DNA of 64,000 bases, taken from positions 1 through 64,000 of the forward strand of contig JBDHUC010000005.1 of assembly GCA_039808985.1 (NCBI GenBank), in the 5' to 3' direction. The translations under genes were made by a program, and so were the position numbers. Shown piece by piece: positions 8,121-15,525 of the stretch. Origin of the DNA: SXRF01 sp039808985 (GTDB taxonomy: Bacteria > Pseudomonadota > Alphaproteobacteria > Rickettsiales > SXRF01). Numbering within the stretch: the first letter of the stretch is position 1; each line of letters opens with the position of its first letter. Under the pieces are notes generated by a model that was not told the DNA's origin, made no database searches, and worked only from the letters and a program-made list of their open reading frames with translations.

Positions 8121-9179
8121 ATGCCTGCGAAACAGACCGCCAAAAAGAAACCGACACTCAAACAACAGATGCTTTCCAAACCGGTTAAGCATATCGACAT
8201 TACTTCGTTTGATGCGCGCCCGATAATCGACCAGATGGCGAATATGTCATTCACCTCCCGCGACCTTGCCAAGGCCACCGAGATTTATAACATGATGCTG
8301 GCTGACAAAAAATGCTCCATCTTCCTGACGCTTGCCGGTTCGACATCGGCGGGTGGCTGCATGAAGCTATATGCTGACCTTATAAAGAATAATATGGTCG
8401 ATGCGATTGTAGCAACCGGCGCATCAATTGTGGATATGGATTTTTTCGAGGCGCTTGGTTTCAAGCATTACCAAGGCAGCCAGTTCGTTGACGACAAGCA
8501 TCTGCGCGATAATTATATCGACCGTATTTATGATACTTACATTGACGAAGAAGAATTGCAGCACTGCGACCATACTATCAAAAAAATTGCTGACTCGCTG
8601 AAACCCGGCGCTTATTCCTCACGCGCATTCATAAGCGAAATGGGCAAGTGGCTGACCAAAAACGCCAAGAAAAAAGATTCCCTGGTGCAGCTTGCCTATG
8701 AGCATAACGTGCCGATCTTCTGCCCGGCTTTCACCGATTCCTCGGCGGGGTTTGGGCTTGTTGTGCATCAGCACGAGCGCAAGAAAGCGAAGAAACCATA
8801 TATCACCATTGATTCTATCGCTGATTTCCATGAGCTGACTGATATAAAAATCAAAGCCGGAACCACCGGCCTGCTCATGGTTGGCGGCGGCGTGCCTAAG
8901 AATTTTGTGCAGGATACTGTGGTGTGCGCGGAAATTCTCGGCGAGGAAGTGGATATGCATAAATACGCGGTGCAGCTTACGGTTGCTGATTCACGCGATG
9001 GCGCATGCAGCTCCAGCACGCTGAAAGAAGCCTGCTCATGGGGCAAGGTGGACACTGCTTACGAGCAGATGGTCTACGCTGAAGCAGGAAGCGTGCTTCC
9101 TCTCCTGGCTTCCGATGCCTACCACCGTGGCCACTGGAAAAAACGCGCCAAACGCAACTTTGCCAGGATGTTTGCTTGA
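8121..9179 (+). CDS. Deoxyhypusine-synthase-like protein
   Basis: The protein belongs to the deoxyhypusine synthase fold family, NAD-dependent enzymes that transfer an aminobutyl group from spermidine. Bacterial members do not modify eIF5A. Some have been linked to polyamine products such as homospermidine or guanidinylated aza-nonanes. A Lys-rich tail of about 20 residues precedes the domain. Visible features are LTLAGSTSAGGCMK, VDAIVATGASIVDMD, and ACSWGKVDTAYE, whose Lys matches the catalytic lysine of the family. The ATG at 8121 has AAAGGA seven bases upstream. Substrate is not determinable here. Confidence 0.8.
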   Translation: MPAKQTAKKKPTLKQQMLSKPVKHIDITSFDARPIIDQMANMSFTSRDLAKATEIYNMMLADKKCSIFLTLAGSTSAGGCMKLYADLIKNNMVDAIVATGASIVDMDFFEALGFKHYQGSQFVDDKHLRDNYIDRIYDTYIDEEELQHCDHTIKKIADSLKPGAYSSRAFISEMGKWLTKNAKKKDSLVQLAYEHNVPIFCPAFTDSSAGFGLVVHQHERKKAKKPYITIDSIADFHELTDIKIKAGTTGLLMVGGGVPKNFVQDTVVCAEILGEEVDMHKYAVQLTVADSRDGACSSSTLKEACSWGKVDTAYEQMVYAEAGSVLPLLASDAYHRGHWKKRAKRNFARMFA

Positions 9180-9212
9180 TTCTTGTATATTTTTCCAATA
9201 TACTAATACTAT

Positions 9213-9530
9213 ATGCATAAAAAGCTTTTGCAGCTATTGATCAGTTTTGAGTGGGATAGCTCAAACCAACATAAAAGCTGGAAAAAGCATGGTGTTACTG
9301 GGCAGGAAGCCGAGCAGGCTTTTATGTGCGACCATGTATTTGTATATGAGGATGAAAAACATTCTAATGTTGAAAAGCGATATTACTTATTGGGTAAAAC
9401 GCAGGAAGATAGGAAATTATTTATCGTTTTTACTATACGCAATAATCGGGTAAGGGTTGTCTCTGCAAGGGCTATGAGCCGCGTAGAAAGGAAATTTTAT
9501 GAAACCGAAGAAAATAAAACCGATTCCTAA
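9213..9530 (+). CDS. brnT: BrnT-family toxin
   Basis: A 105-residue type II toxin with RelE-like fold that acts as a ribonuclease. Family motifs are ISFEWDSSNQHKSWKKHGV near the N-terminus, EAEQAF, EKRYYLLGKT, and the C-terminal RVVSARAMSRVERKFYE. No clear ribosome site precedes the ATG at 9213. It overlaps the downstream brnA by 32 bases. The toxin frame looks intact. Confidence 0.88.
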   Translation: MHKKLLQLLISFEWDSSNQHKSWKKHGVTGQEAEQAFMCDHVFVYEDEKHSNVEKRYYLLGKTQEDRKLFIVFTIRNNRVRVVSARAMSRVERKFYETEENKTDS

Positions 9531-9789
9531 ATTCAGGGATGAGGAAGAAGAATTTAAGTTCTGGGAAAAGCATGATAGCGCGGGTTATATAGATTGGAGT
9601 AAGGCTAAAAAAGCTGTATTTCCTAACCTGAAGCCATCTTCGCAAACTATTTCCCTCAGGCTTCCCCTTGCGATGCTGGAAGATATAAAAGTTATGGCCA
9701 ATAAACGTGATGTGCCATATCAATCATTGATGAAAGTAATTATTGCAGATGCAATAGCCAGGGAACGCCAGATAAACAAAGGGAAATAA
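9499..9789 (+). CDS. brnA: BrnA-family antitoxin
   Basis: A 96-residue ribbon-helix-helix antitoxin that neutralises BrnT and represses the pair. Motifs are EFKFWEKHDSAGYIDWSKA, typical of this antitoxin type, FPNLKPSSQTISLRLP for the DNA-binding strand, and KRDVPYQSLMKV for the helical part. It follows brnT with overlapping frames, the usual toxin-first order of this family, and ends one base before the transaminase gene. Confidence 0.88.
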   Translation: MKPKKIKPIPKFRDEEEEFKFWEKHDSAGYIDWSKAKKAVFPNLKPSSQTISLRLPLAMLEDIKVMANKRDVPYQSLMKVIIADAIARERQINKGK

Positions 9790-9790
9790 T

Positions 9791-11083
9791 ATGAAAAAAA
9801 AAGTAACCGGGAAAAAGACTGTTGCGGCAAAAAATGCTGAGCCAAAGAAAAAGCCGGTGACGGCGAAAACCAAGGCTTTGCTGGCTAAGGGCAGGAAATA
9901 TTATTCGCTGGCTTATAAGCCGAGGGAAATGATCGTTGCCCGTGGCGTGGGCGTGAAAATATGGGACACGGACGGCAATGAATATATTGATTTCGGGTCC
10001 GGAATATCTGTGACCAGCCTTGGCCATCATAATAAAAAACTGGTGGCGGCGCTTGCGGCGCAGGCAAAAAATATCTGGCATACCAGCAATATATTTTTCA
10101 CTGAACCTGCGGTTTCTCTTGCGGAAGAGCTGTGTGTCGCGTCTAAATTCGCCAAGCGCGCATTCCTTACCAACTCTGGGGGGGAAGCCAATGAAGCGGC
10201 GATTAAACTTGCGCGCAAATATGCCGCTGATAAAGGCCGCCCGCCAGAAAAACGTGAGATAATAACTTTTGTAGGCTCATTCCACGGGCGCACACTGGCA
10301 ACCATTACGGCTACCGCGCAACCCAAATACCAGGCCGGGTTTGAGCCGCTGCCTGGCGGTTTTACCTATGTAAAATATAATGATTTCGCGGCGATAGAAG
10401 CGGCTGTGAGCGATAAAACCTGCGCGGTTATGCTGGAAGTGGTGCAGGGCGAGGGCGGAGTTACTCCGGTTGCGCCGGGGTTCCTTAAGCATGTCCAGGA
10501 TCTATGCCACAAATATGATGCGTTGCTCATGCTCGACCAGGTGCAGGATGGTATGATGCGCACCGGAAAATTATTTTCGCATTTCGCAGAAGCCGGGGTG
10601 AAACCGGATGTGGTGACACTGGCTAAGGCGCTGGGTGGTGGGATACCGATTGGCGCGATGCTGGCGGGAGAAAAAGTGGAAAATACTTTCCAGTTCGGAA
10701 GCCATGGCTCGACATTCGGCGGCAACCCGCTGGCATGCTCGGTTGCACGGGTGGTGCTTAAAACGCTCCAGTCGCCAGAGCTTTCTAAGAATGTGGCGGC
10801 ACGCAGCAAACAGGCATTCTCCGGGCTTAAAGATATAAATAAGCGGCATAATATATTTGCGGAAATACGTGGGCGCGGCTTGATGATCGGCGCGGAACTG
10901 AAACCGGAATATCACGGCAAAGCAGGGGAACTGGCAGAACTTGCCCGCAAGCATGGGTTGCTCGTATTGCAGGCAGGGCCAAATGTGATGCGCCTGCTGC
11001 CGCCGTTAGTCATTAAAGAAAATGAGCTTGCCCAAGGGCTTAAAAGGTTTGAAGCGGCTATAGTAGAGTTCGACCAGGCCTAG
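9791..11083 (+). CDS. Succinylornithine/acetylornithine aminotransferase (AstC/ArgD type)
   Basis: A class III PLP transaminase for ornithine derivatives. Motifs: FGSGISVTSLGHHN, FLTNSGGEANEAAIKLAR, SFHGRTLATI, and TLAKALGGGIPIGAM with the PLP lysine. With astA 0.6 kb downstream it may be AstC of arginine succinyl catabolism, but ArgD (arginine synthesis) cannot be excluded. A Lys/Ala-rich extension of about 30 residues precedes the domain. The usual DEVQ motif at the PLP-ring aspartate reads DQVQD here. The Asp is kept but the adjacent Glu is Gln. Confidence 0.85.
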   Translation: MKKKVTGKKTVAAKNAEPKKKPVTAKTKALLAKGRKYYSLAYKPREMIVARGVGVKIWDTDGNEYIDFGSGISVTSLGHHNKKLVAALAAQAKNIWHTSNIFFTEPAVSLAEELCVASKFAKRAFLTNSGGEANEAAIKLARKYAADKGRPPEKREIITFVGSFHGRTLATITATAQPKYQAGFEPLPGGFTYVKYNDFAAIEAAVSDKTCAVMLEVVQGEGGVTPVAPGFLKHVQDLCHKYDALLMLDQVQDGMMRTGKLFSHFAEAGVKPDVVTLAKALGGGIPIGAMLAGEKVENTFQFGSHGSTFGGNPLACSVARVVLKTLQSPELSKNVAARSKQAFSGLKDINKRHNIFAEIRGRGLMIGAELKPEYHGKAGELAELARKHGLLVLQAGPNVMRLLPPLVIKENELAQGLKRFEAAIVEFDQA

Positions 11084-11129
11084 TTGTGCGTGTATTAAAC
11101 CCCTAACTTGCTGCAAATGCCGGTTTTTG

Positions 11130-11267
11130 CAGATAAATAGATTAATGGATAAATAGCTGGATTGCTTCGCCTCTGTGCTGTCATCCTGAGAATGCGTGAG
11201 CATTGCGCAGGATATCAGGATCATTGAGCAGATCCTGTGCAGTCGCTCCGCGCCTCACAGGATGACA
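11130..11267. repeat. Microrepeat A plus two-hairpin ATGAC repeat
   Basis: The 335-base gap before the next gene holds repeats only. GATAAATAGATTAATGGATAA (about 11131-11152) is a variant of the GATGAATA word repeat. From 11179 to 11267 lies a complete two-hairpin element: TGTCATCCTGAG...GCGCAGGAT, a spacer, then AGATCCTGTG...CACAGGATGACA. Short sequence related to TTGCTGCAAATGCC at 11107 recurs at 18210. Confidence 0.7.
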
Positions 11268-11418
11268 ATGCCATGGTATCCGCTGGCAAAGGCGGGTGGA
11301 AAAAATATTGCGCGATGCGCTTAATAAGGGTTTGATATAAAGTAATATTTCTAATTGCTTTTTATTGGTGCTTTTTTGCTGTATAATTGGTGCATATTTA
11401 CACCATCGTGGAGGTTTT

Positions 11419-11670
11419 ATGATTAGACAAAGCATTTCTTTTACTGCTCCCAATGACCAATGGCTTAACGCGCAGGTTGAAAGCGAGGAATATTCCAGCA
11501 AAAGCGAAGTGGTTAATGACCTGATACGCAAGGCAAGAGAACGGCAGGCGCAGATTGAAGCGATAAGAGCCAGGTTAATTGAAGGTGAAAATAGCGGGTT
11601 TGTAACTCAAACTATGGAAGAAATGTTAGCAGAATTCAAGGAAGAGTTGCGCCGCGATGGTGAATTATAA
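11419..11670 (+). CDS. Orphan ParD-like antitoxin
   Basis: An 83-residue ribbon-helix-helix protein with SISFTAPNDQWLNAQV, then EYSSKSEVVNDLIRKARE, the ParD core, and an acidic tail. It shares the segment RLIEGENSG-like sequence with the parD at 7474. GGAGG at 11410-11414 supports the ATG at 11419. No toxin gene follows: astA begins 22 bases after its stop. It may be a remnant of a pair or a stand-alone anti-addiction regulator. Confidence 0.75.
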   Translation: MIRQSISFTAPNDQWLNAQVESEEYSSKSEVVNDLIRKARERQAQIEAIRARLIEGENSGFVTQTMEEMLAEFKEELRRDGEL

Positions 11671-11692
11671 AAATTGAATAAGGTATTTTATT

Positions 11693-12706
11693 ATGATGCT
11701 GGTACGACCTGTAAAGATTTCCGATCACACTGAGATATTATCGCTTGCGCATGAGGCGGGAATAGGCATGACCTCGCTGCCTGAAGATGCTGAGGTGCTG
11801 AAAGCAAAGATCGAAATAGCAGTTGCAAGTTTCGAGGGTAGCCCACAGGCAAAAGGCGATGAGCATTTCCTTTTTGTGCTTGAGGATACTGACACCGGAA
11901 AACCGGTGGGAACTACGGGAGTGGTTGCGCATGTCGGGATCAAGTACCCGTTTTACTCCTACAAACTTTCGACCATTGTGCAGGCATCGGATGTTGTCGG
12001 TGTTTACTCGCGGCAGAAAGTTTTGCATATGGTGAATGATTATACCGGAGCAAGTGAAATTGGCTCGCTGTTCCTGCTGCCGCAATACCGCCGCGATGGT
12101 ATCGGAAAATTCCTCTCGCGCTGCCGCTACCTGCTCATGGCCGAGTTTCCGGATTTGTTTTCCGATATAGTAATATCGGAGATACGTGGTGTGCAGGACA
12201 GCAATGGGCATTCGCCTTTTTACCGTAACCTTGCCGAGCATTTTTTCCAGATGGATTTTAAGCGCGCCGATTTTGTCAATGCTACGCGTGGCGGGCAATT
12301 CATAAGCGATTTGATGCCTAAATACCCGATTTATGTGAACCTGCTTGACCAGCGCGCCCAGGATAGCATTGGTGTGCCGCTGGAAGCATCGAAACCAGCG
12401 CTTGGGCTTTTAGAAGCGGAAGGGTTCCGCTACCGGGGATATATAGATGTGTTTGATGCCGGGCCAACCATGCAGGCCGAGCGTTCGCAGATAAGAACGG
12501 TAAGGAAAAGCAGGAGGGTTGAGGTAAGCGCCATTGGTGAGCCTGAAAGCCCCGGCCAATATATGCTGGCAACAACAGGGCTTAGAGATTTCAGGGTGTT
12601 GTTCTGCCGGTTGGATGAAGTAAGCGGCGGAGTAGCAATCAGCAAGGAAGCCGCTGAGATATTGAATTTAAAAACCGGAGATGCGGTGCGCTATATAGAG
12701 GTTTAG
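11693..12706 (+). CDS. astA: Arginine N-succinyltransferase AstA
   Basis: AstA transfers succinyl from succinyl-CoA to the alpha-amino group of arginine, the first step of the AST catabolic route. The 337-residue protein starts MLVRPVKISDHTEILSLA. It has the GNAT-like acyl-CoA site with EIGSLFLLPQYRRDGIGKF, then SEIRGVQDSNGHSPFYRNL and VGTTGVVAHVG. No astB, astD or astE is in the window. ATGs at 11693 and 11696 are both possible. It may act with the transaminase gene upstream. Confidence 0.9.
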   Translation: MMLVRPVKISDHTEILSLAHEAGIGMTSLPEDAEVLKAKIEIAVASFEGSPQAKGDEHFLFVLEDTDTGKPVGTTGVVAHVGIKYPFYSYKLSTIVQASDVVGVYSRQKVLHMVNDYTGASEIGSLFLLPQYRRDGIGKFLSRCRYLLMAEFPDLFSDIVISEIRGVQDSNGHSPFYRNLAEHFFQMDFKRADFVNATRGGQFISDLMPKYPIYVNLLDQRAQDSIGVPLEASKPALGLLEAEGFRYRGYIDVFDAGPTMQAERSQIRTVRKSRRVEVSAIGEPESPGQYMLATTGLRDFRVLFCRLDEVSGGVAISKEAAEILNLKTGDAVRYIEV

Positions 12707-12752
12707 TCCGGGATTAGGGATTCGGGGTTAGGGATTAGAGATTAGGGATTCG
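12707..12752. repeat. GGGATTAGGGATTCGGGG word repeat (microrepeat D), forward arm
   Basis: Four to five imperfect copies of GGGATTAG / GGGATTCG start directly after the astA stop. An inverted copy (CGAATCCCTAATCCC) lies at about 13379-13393, so the two bracket the unknown ORF and the structured RNA. Related arrays lie at 25000, 25120 and 57390. Confidence 0.7.
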
Positions 12753-12756
12753 TAGT

Positions 12757-12833
12757 TCGTCATACCGCCGCAGGGCGGTATCCATGTAATGTAATATCTG
12801 AAGCATGGATCCCGGCCTTCGCCGGGATGACAG
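12757..12833. repeat. GTCATACCGC...GCCGGGATGACA palindromic repeat
   Basis: An intact two-hairpin element. CGTCATACCGCCGCAGGGCGG with TATCCATG forms the left half; a short spacer follows; the right half is GCATGGATCCCGGCC/GCCGGGATGACAG. The same two halves flank the GIY-YIG pseudogene at 39431-39806. Confidence 0.8.
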
Positions 12834-12836
12834 AGC

Positions 12837-13142
12837 TCACTTCGGATAATGATAATCAAAGCTTTCTGGATTGGAAAATTTGGGCGACACTTCTTCTTCG
12901 CCGCGCCTGCGCTTATGCAGACAGCGCGAAATATAGCGCGCTGTTACATAGCTGCTTGAAAGCTCCTCAACGAAACAATCAAAAATTTTTAAATCATTTT
13001 CGCCGGGAATGAATTTTTTATTATGCTTGTAGCCATAGGCAATTATCATCGCGTTCATCAGCATGTCGAAAGCTATTTCAATAGGCTGCTTTTTGATAAC
13101 GCGCTTGCTTCTTCTGGAAAACATATCAATAATCCCCATCAA
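12837..13142 (-). CDS. Unrecognised 101-residue basic protein
   Basis: I do not recognise this protein. It starts MMGIIDMFSRRSKRVIKKQP, has a central helical part (EIAFDMLMNAMIIAYGY, then FDCFVEELSSSYVTARY), and a basic C-terminal cluster HKRRRG followed by a polar tail. It reads away from a strongly folded RNA on the same strand that ends at its start codon, and both lie between inverted word repeats. It could be a degraded or novel cargo gene. A chance ORF is possible, but residue composition and length look protein-like. Confidence 0.45.
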   Translation of the reverse strand: MMGIIDMFSRRSKRVIKKQPIEIAFDMLMNAMIIAYGYKHNKKFIPGENDLKIFDCFVEELSSSYVTARYISRCLHKRRRGEEEVSPKFSNPESFDYHYPK

Positions 13143-13143
13143 A

Positions 13144-13322
13144 CCACCAGCTTGATTGCTGGTGGCGGGGAGTTCGAAAACCTACCACATGAGAGGCTGC
13201 ATTAGTCTTTGGCTTGCGCCTGAACATACACCAATGCCTCCCCGCCATGCGAGGAGTGCGATTACGGTCACACAAACCGGTATTATGAAAGGCTACGACA
13301 CCCCAAAGCCGGGTTTCCCAGC
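13144..13322 (-). ncRNA. Structured RNA upstream of the unknown ORF (omega-RNA-like?)
   Basis: On the minus strand several stems nest without conflict. A GCTGGG/CCCGGC hairpin comes first (13308-13322), then CGGT/ACCG (13265-13279). A perfect 9-bp stem GGCGGGGAG/CTCCCCGCC follows (13238-13246 with 13164-13172). It encloses a GCATT/AATGC stem, which holds a GGC-GCAA-GCC hairpin with GNRA loop (13211-13220). The last hairpin is CCACCAGC/GCTGGTGG (13144-13165), followed by TTTG and an ATG. A folded RNA ending just before a start codon is the layout known for HEARO/IscB omega RNAs and IS200/IS605 ends. The downstream ORF is not IscB or TnpB, so the class is inferred only. Confidence 0.45.
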
Positions 13323-13377
13323 TTCAGTTGCAGGCTAGCATATTAAACAATATGGTCAATTGATATAATTTCTCTCT

Positions 13378-13430
13378 TGCGAATCCCTAATCCCGAGATC
13401 CCAGCGCAAGGCGGAGATGACAAGAAAACA
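13378..13430. repeat. Microrepeat D, inverted arm, with a half palindrome
   Basis: CGAATCCCTAATCCC is the reverse complement of the word array at 12707-12752. It is followed by GAGATCCCAGCGCAAGGCGG and AGATGACAAG, a right half of the GGCGGGGATGACA repeat type. Bases 13431-13490 hold nothing else recognisable before exbB. Confidence 0.6.
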
Positions 13431-13490
13431 CTAGACCGTCCAACCGAGTCCTAGTAAAACAATTCCGGTACAATTCAAGCGGAGAAAATT

Positions 13491-14297
13491 ATGCAGGATA
13501 TTTCTATTTTCCACAGGGGTGGCTTTGTCATGTATGCGCTGGCACTGTTGTCGGTGTATGCCATCACTGTAATTGTCTTTAAAATATGGCAATTCAAGAA
13601 ATCGAATGTATTTGACAGAAGCTTTATCGAGCCGGTATTGCGCGATATTAAGCAGGGGGACCGCAGCCAGGCTACAAAAACGCTTGAAACCATCAAAGGC
13701 CCGGTTGCGCGTATCATGCGCATAACTTTTGAATGTGTGGCTAACCGTGAGATGTCGCAAAAAAGCAAGGAAGCTGAAATAGCGCGTGTTGGCGCTGCGG
13801 ATATACGCTATCTTGAATCACACCTGCGCGGGCTGGAAATGACCGCTATGATCTCGCCGCTTATGGGGTTGCTTGGGACAGTTATCGGCATGATAAACTC
13901 GTTTTCAAAGCTAAGCGCGGCAGGAACAAGGGTTGACCCTTCCATACTTGCAGGCGGCATCTGGGAAGCGCTGCTTACTACGGCAGGCGGGCTTGCGGTT
14001 GCCATACCGGCTCTGGCCGCCCATTACATACTGGATGGTGTTATAGAAAAAGTGCGCGCCACAATGAAGGATGTGACGGTGCAGATATTATCGCTTGAAG
14101 ATGAATTCCGCCGCAATGAGCGCTTGTTCGCAATAGAGCAGGCAAAAAAAGCTGAAGAAGAACGCAAAAAGCAGGAAGAGGAAATGAAGAAACAGCGCGC
14201 AAAAGATAACGAGGCTTCCGAAGAACAAAGGCAGACCGCGCCTAAGAAGATGTCGACCTTGCATCTGCTTAGCCCGAAATATTCTGGCAACCACTGA
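13491..14297 (+). CDS. exbB: ExbB/TolQ-family proton channel subunit
   Basis: ExbB and ExbD use the proton gradient to energise TonB for uptake through outer-membrane receptors. The 268-residue protein has three membrane segments at about 11-31, 117-138 and 157-180. The family core is MISPLMGLLGTVIGMINSF and GGIWEALLTTAGGLAVAIPA. After the third segment comes an unusual charged cytoplasmic tail of about 70 residues rich in Glu/Lys/Gln (205-250). It heads an exbB-exbD-exbD-tonB operon interrupted by repeats. Confidence 0.9.
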   Translation: MQDISIFHRGGFVMYALALLSVYAITVIVFKIWQFKKSNVFDRSFIEPVLRDIKQGDRSQATKTLETIKGPVARIMRITFECVANREMSQKSKEAEIARVGAADIRYLESHLRGLEMTAMISPLMGLLGTVIGMINSFSKLSAAGTRVDPSILAGGIWEALLTTAGGLAVAIPALAAHYILDGVIEKVRATMKDVTVQILSLEDEFRRNERLFAIEQAKKAEEERKKQEEEMKKQRAKDNEASEEQRQTAPKKMSTLHLLSPKYSGNH

Positions 14298-14337
14298 TAT
14301 GGATGAGCTTAATGTGTATAAAAAATCTAATTTCTGT

Positions 14338-14404
14338 CACCCAGTTTTTATAACGGGGTCCGGTAATCTGGTTCACAGACCCCGCGACAAGCGCGGGGTG
14401 ACAA
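14338..14404. repeat. GTCACCC...GGGGTGACA palindromic repeat
   Basis: CTGTCACCCAGTTTTTATAA plus CGGGGTCCGG at the left, and CAGACCCCGCG/CGCGGGGTGACA at the right. Related copies lie at 18376, 35152 and 47888. It follows exbB within the operon. Confidence 0.65.
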
Positions 14405-14410
14405 ACTTAA

Positions 14411-14515
14411 TAGAGCATTTTCCATTTAATCGTGCGTGTTGTTATCCTTCGCCTCATGTACTATTGTACACTTCGCCTCGGATGCCTAACGCACAACTAA
14501 AGCGAAAACGCTCTA
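14411..14515. repeat. 105-bp palindromic element, copy 2
   Basis: Nearly identical to copy 1, with one difference visible in the middle (CTTCGCCTCATG instead of CTTCGTCTCATG). It lies inside the exbB-exbD spacer, so it would be transcribed if the genes form one operon. Confidence 0.92.
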
Positions 14516-14533
14516 GTTTGGCGGGGATGATAT

Positions 14534-14977
14534 ATGGAATTTGAGAGAACATCGCGCCGGAGCCTGAACCTGCCGCTTACACCGCTTATAGACGTGGTGT
14601 TCATACTAATCATTTTTTTCATGCTTACTACATCATTCATGCGCATAGAATCGCTGGAGCTGATGCTGCCATCTTCGGGAAAGGTGACTGATAAAAAGGA
14701 AGTAACGCATATTTTTATCCGCGAAAATGGTGATCTTATACTTGGCAAGCGTGATGTAACCCCTGATGAACTTAGCGATACTCTTACGCGGCTTTTTTCG
14801 CAGGACCCATCGTCGCCTGTTATGTTGCTTACCGCCGAGGGGGTTACCATGCAGCAATTGGTTGCGGTTATGGATAAGGTGACAGCGGCAGGCGGCAAAA
14901 GCCTGTATGTGCGTAAATGGGTTGCTGAAGGCGAACAGCAGGCGCAACCGCCGCAACCGCCAGAAACCAAGGGGTAA
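14534..14977 (+). CDS. exbD: ExbD/TolR-family protein (first copy)
   Basis: A single-span protein of the TonB motor. The N-terminal cytoplasmic tail ends RSLNLPLTPLIDVVFILIIF, with the conserved membrane Asp in LIDVVF. A periplasmic domain follows, containing VTMQQLVAVMDKVTAAG. The Pro/Gln tail (QAQPPQPPETKG) is not conserved in the family. It shares only the general pattern with the second copy at 15109. Confidence 0.88.
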   Translation: MEFERTSRRSLNLPLTPLIDVVFILIIFFMLTTSFMRIESLELMLPSSGKVTDKKEVTHIFIRENGDLILGKRDVTPDELSDTLTRLFSQDPSSPVMLLTAEGVTMQQLVAVMDKVTAAGGKSLYVRKWVAEGEQQAQPPQPPETKG

Positions 14978-15011
14978 TATGGGTGTTACAAGTAAAATAG
15001 TTTTATTGGGA

Positions 15012-15099
15012 TTGTCATCCTGTGCAGCCTTCGGCTCACAGGATCTGTTTAATGATTGTAAGATCCTGCGCTGCGGCATTGCCGCCCACAGGATGACAA
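15012..15099. repeat. Two-hairpin ATGAC repeat between the exbD genes
   Basis: TTGTCATCCTGTG...CACAGGATCT, a 14-base spacer, then AGATCCTGCG...CACAGGATGACA. This is a complete two-hairpin element placed between two co-directional operon genes, ending nine bases before the second exbD start. Confidence 0.8.
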
Positions 15100-15108
15100 G
15101 GTAGGGTT

Positions 15109-15525
15109 ATGGATTTTCCACGCACGCGCCGCAAAAAAATTGAAATAAGCCTGATACCGCTTATCGACGTTTCCATGTTCCTGCTGATTTTTTTCATGGT
15201 GGCGGGAACTGTTGAAAAATTTGACCTTGTGCCTATTGACCCGCCAGTTTCGCATACCGGGAATATGATGGATGAGGGGCATATAGAAGTGCTGCTTGGA
15301 AGCCATGACGAAGTGATACTTGACGATGAAATAGTTACGATTGAGGAAATGCAAAAAAACCTTGCCGGGCTGCTTGTCGATAATCCTTCCAAAGTTGTGA
15401 CCATTAAGGCTGACGCTGTGGTGCCTGCTAACCGCATGATCGAGGTTATGGATGCGATAAAGGCAGCAGGGGGACATCACCTGTCGGTCCTTACACAATC
15501 GGTTGCAAAGGTGGACAAGAAATAA
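15109..15525 (+). CDS. exbD: ExbD/TolR-family protein (second copy)
   Basis: A 138-residue ExbD-like protein. The N-terminus RKKIEISLIPLIDVSMFLLI carries the conserved membrane aspartate. The periplasmic part has VVTIKADAVVPANRMIEVMD and ends VLTQSVAKVDKK. Two ExbD subunits with one ExbB and a TonB suggest a dedicated import motor with two different ExbD proteins. Its stop overlaps the tonB start (TAATG at 15523-15527), implying translational coupling. Confidence 0.88.
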   Translation: MDFPRTRRKKIEISLIPLIDVSMFLLIFFMVAGTVEKFDLVPIDPPVSHTGNMMDEGHIEVLLGSHDEVILDDEIVTIEEMQKNLAGLLVDNPSKVVTIKADAVVPANRMIEVMDAIKAAGGHHLSVLTQSVAKVDKK

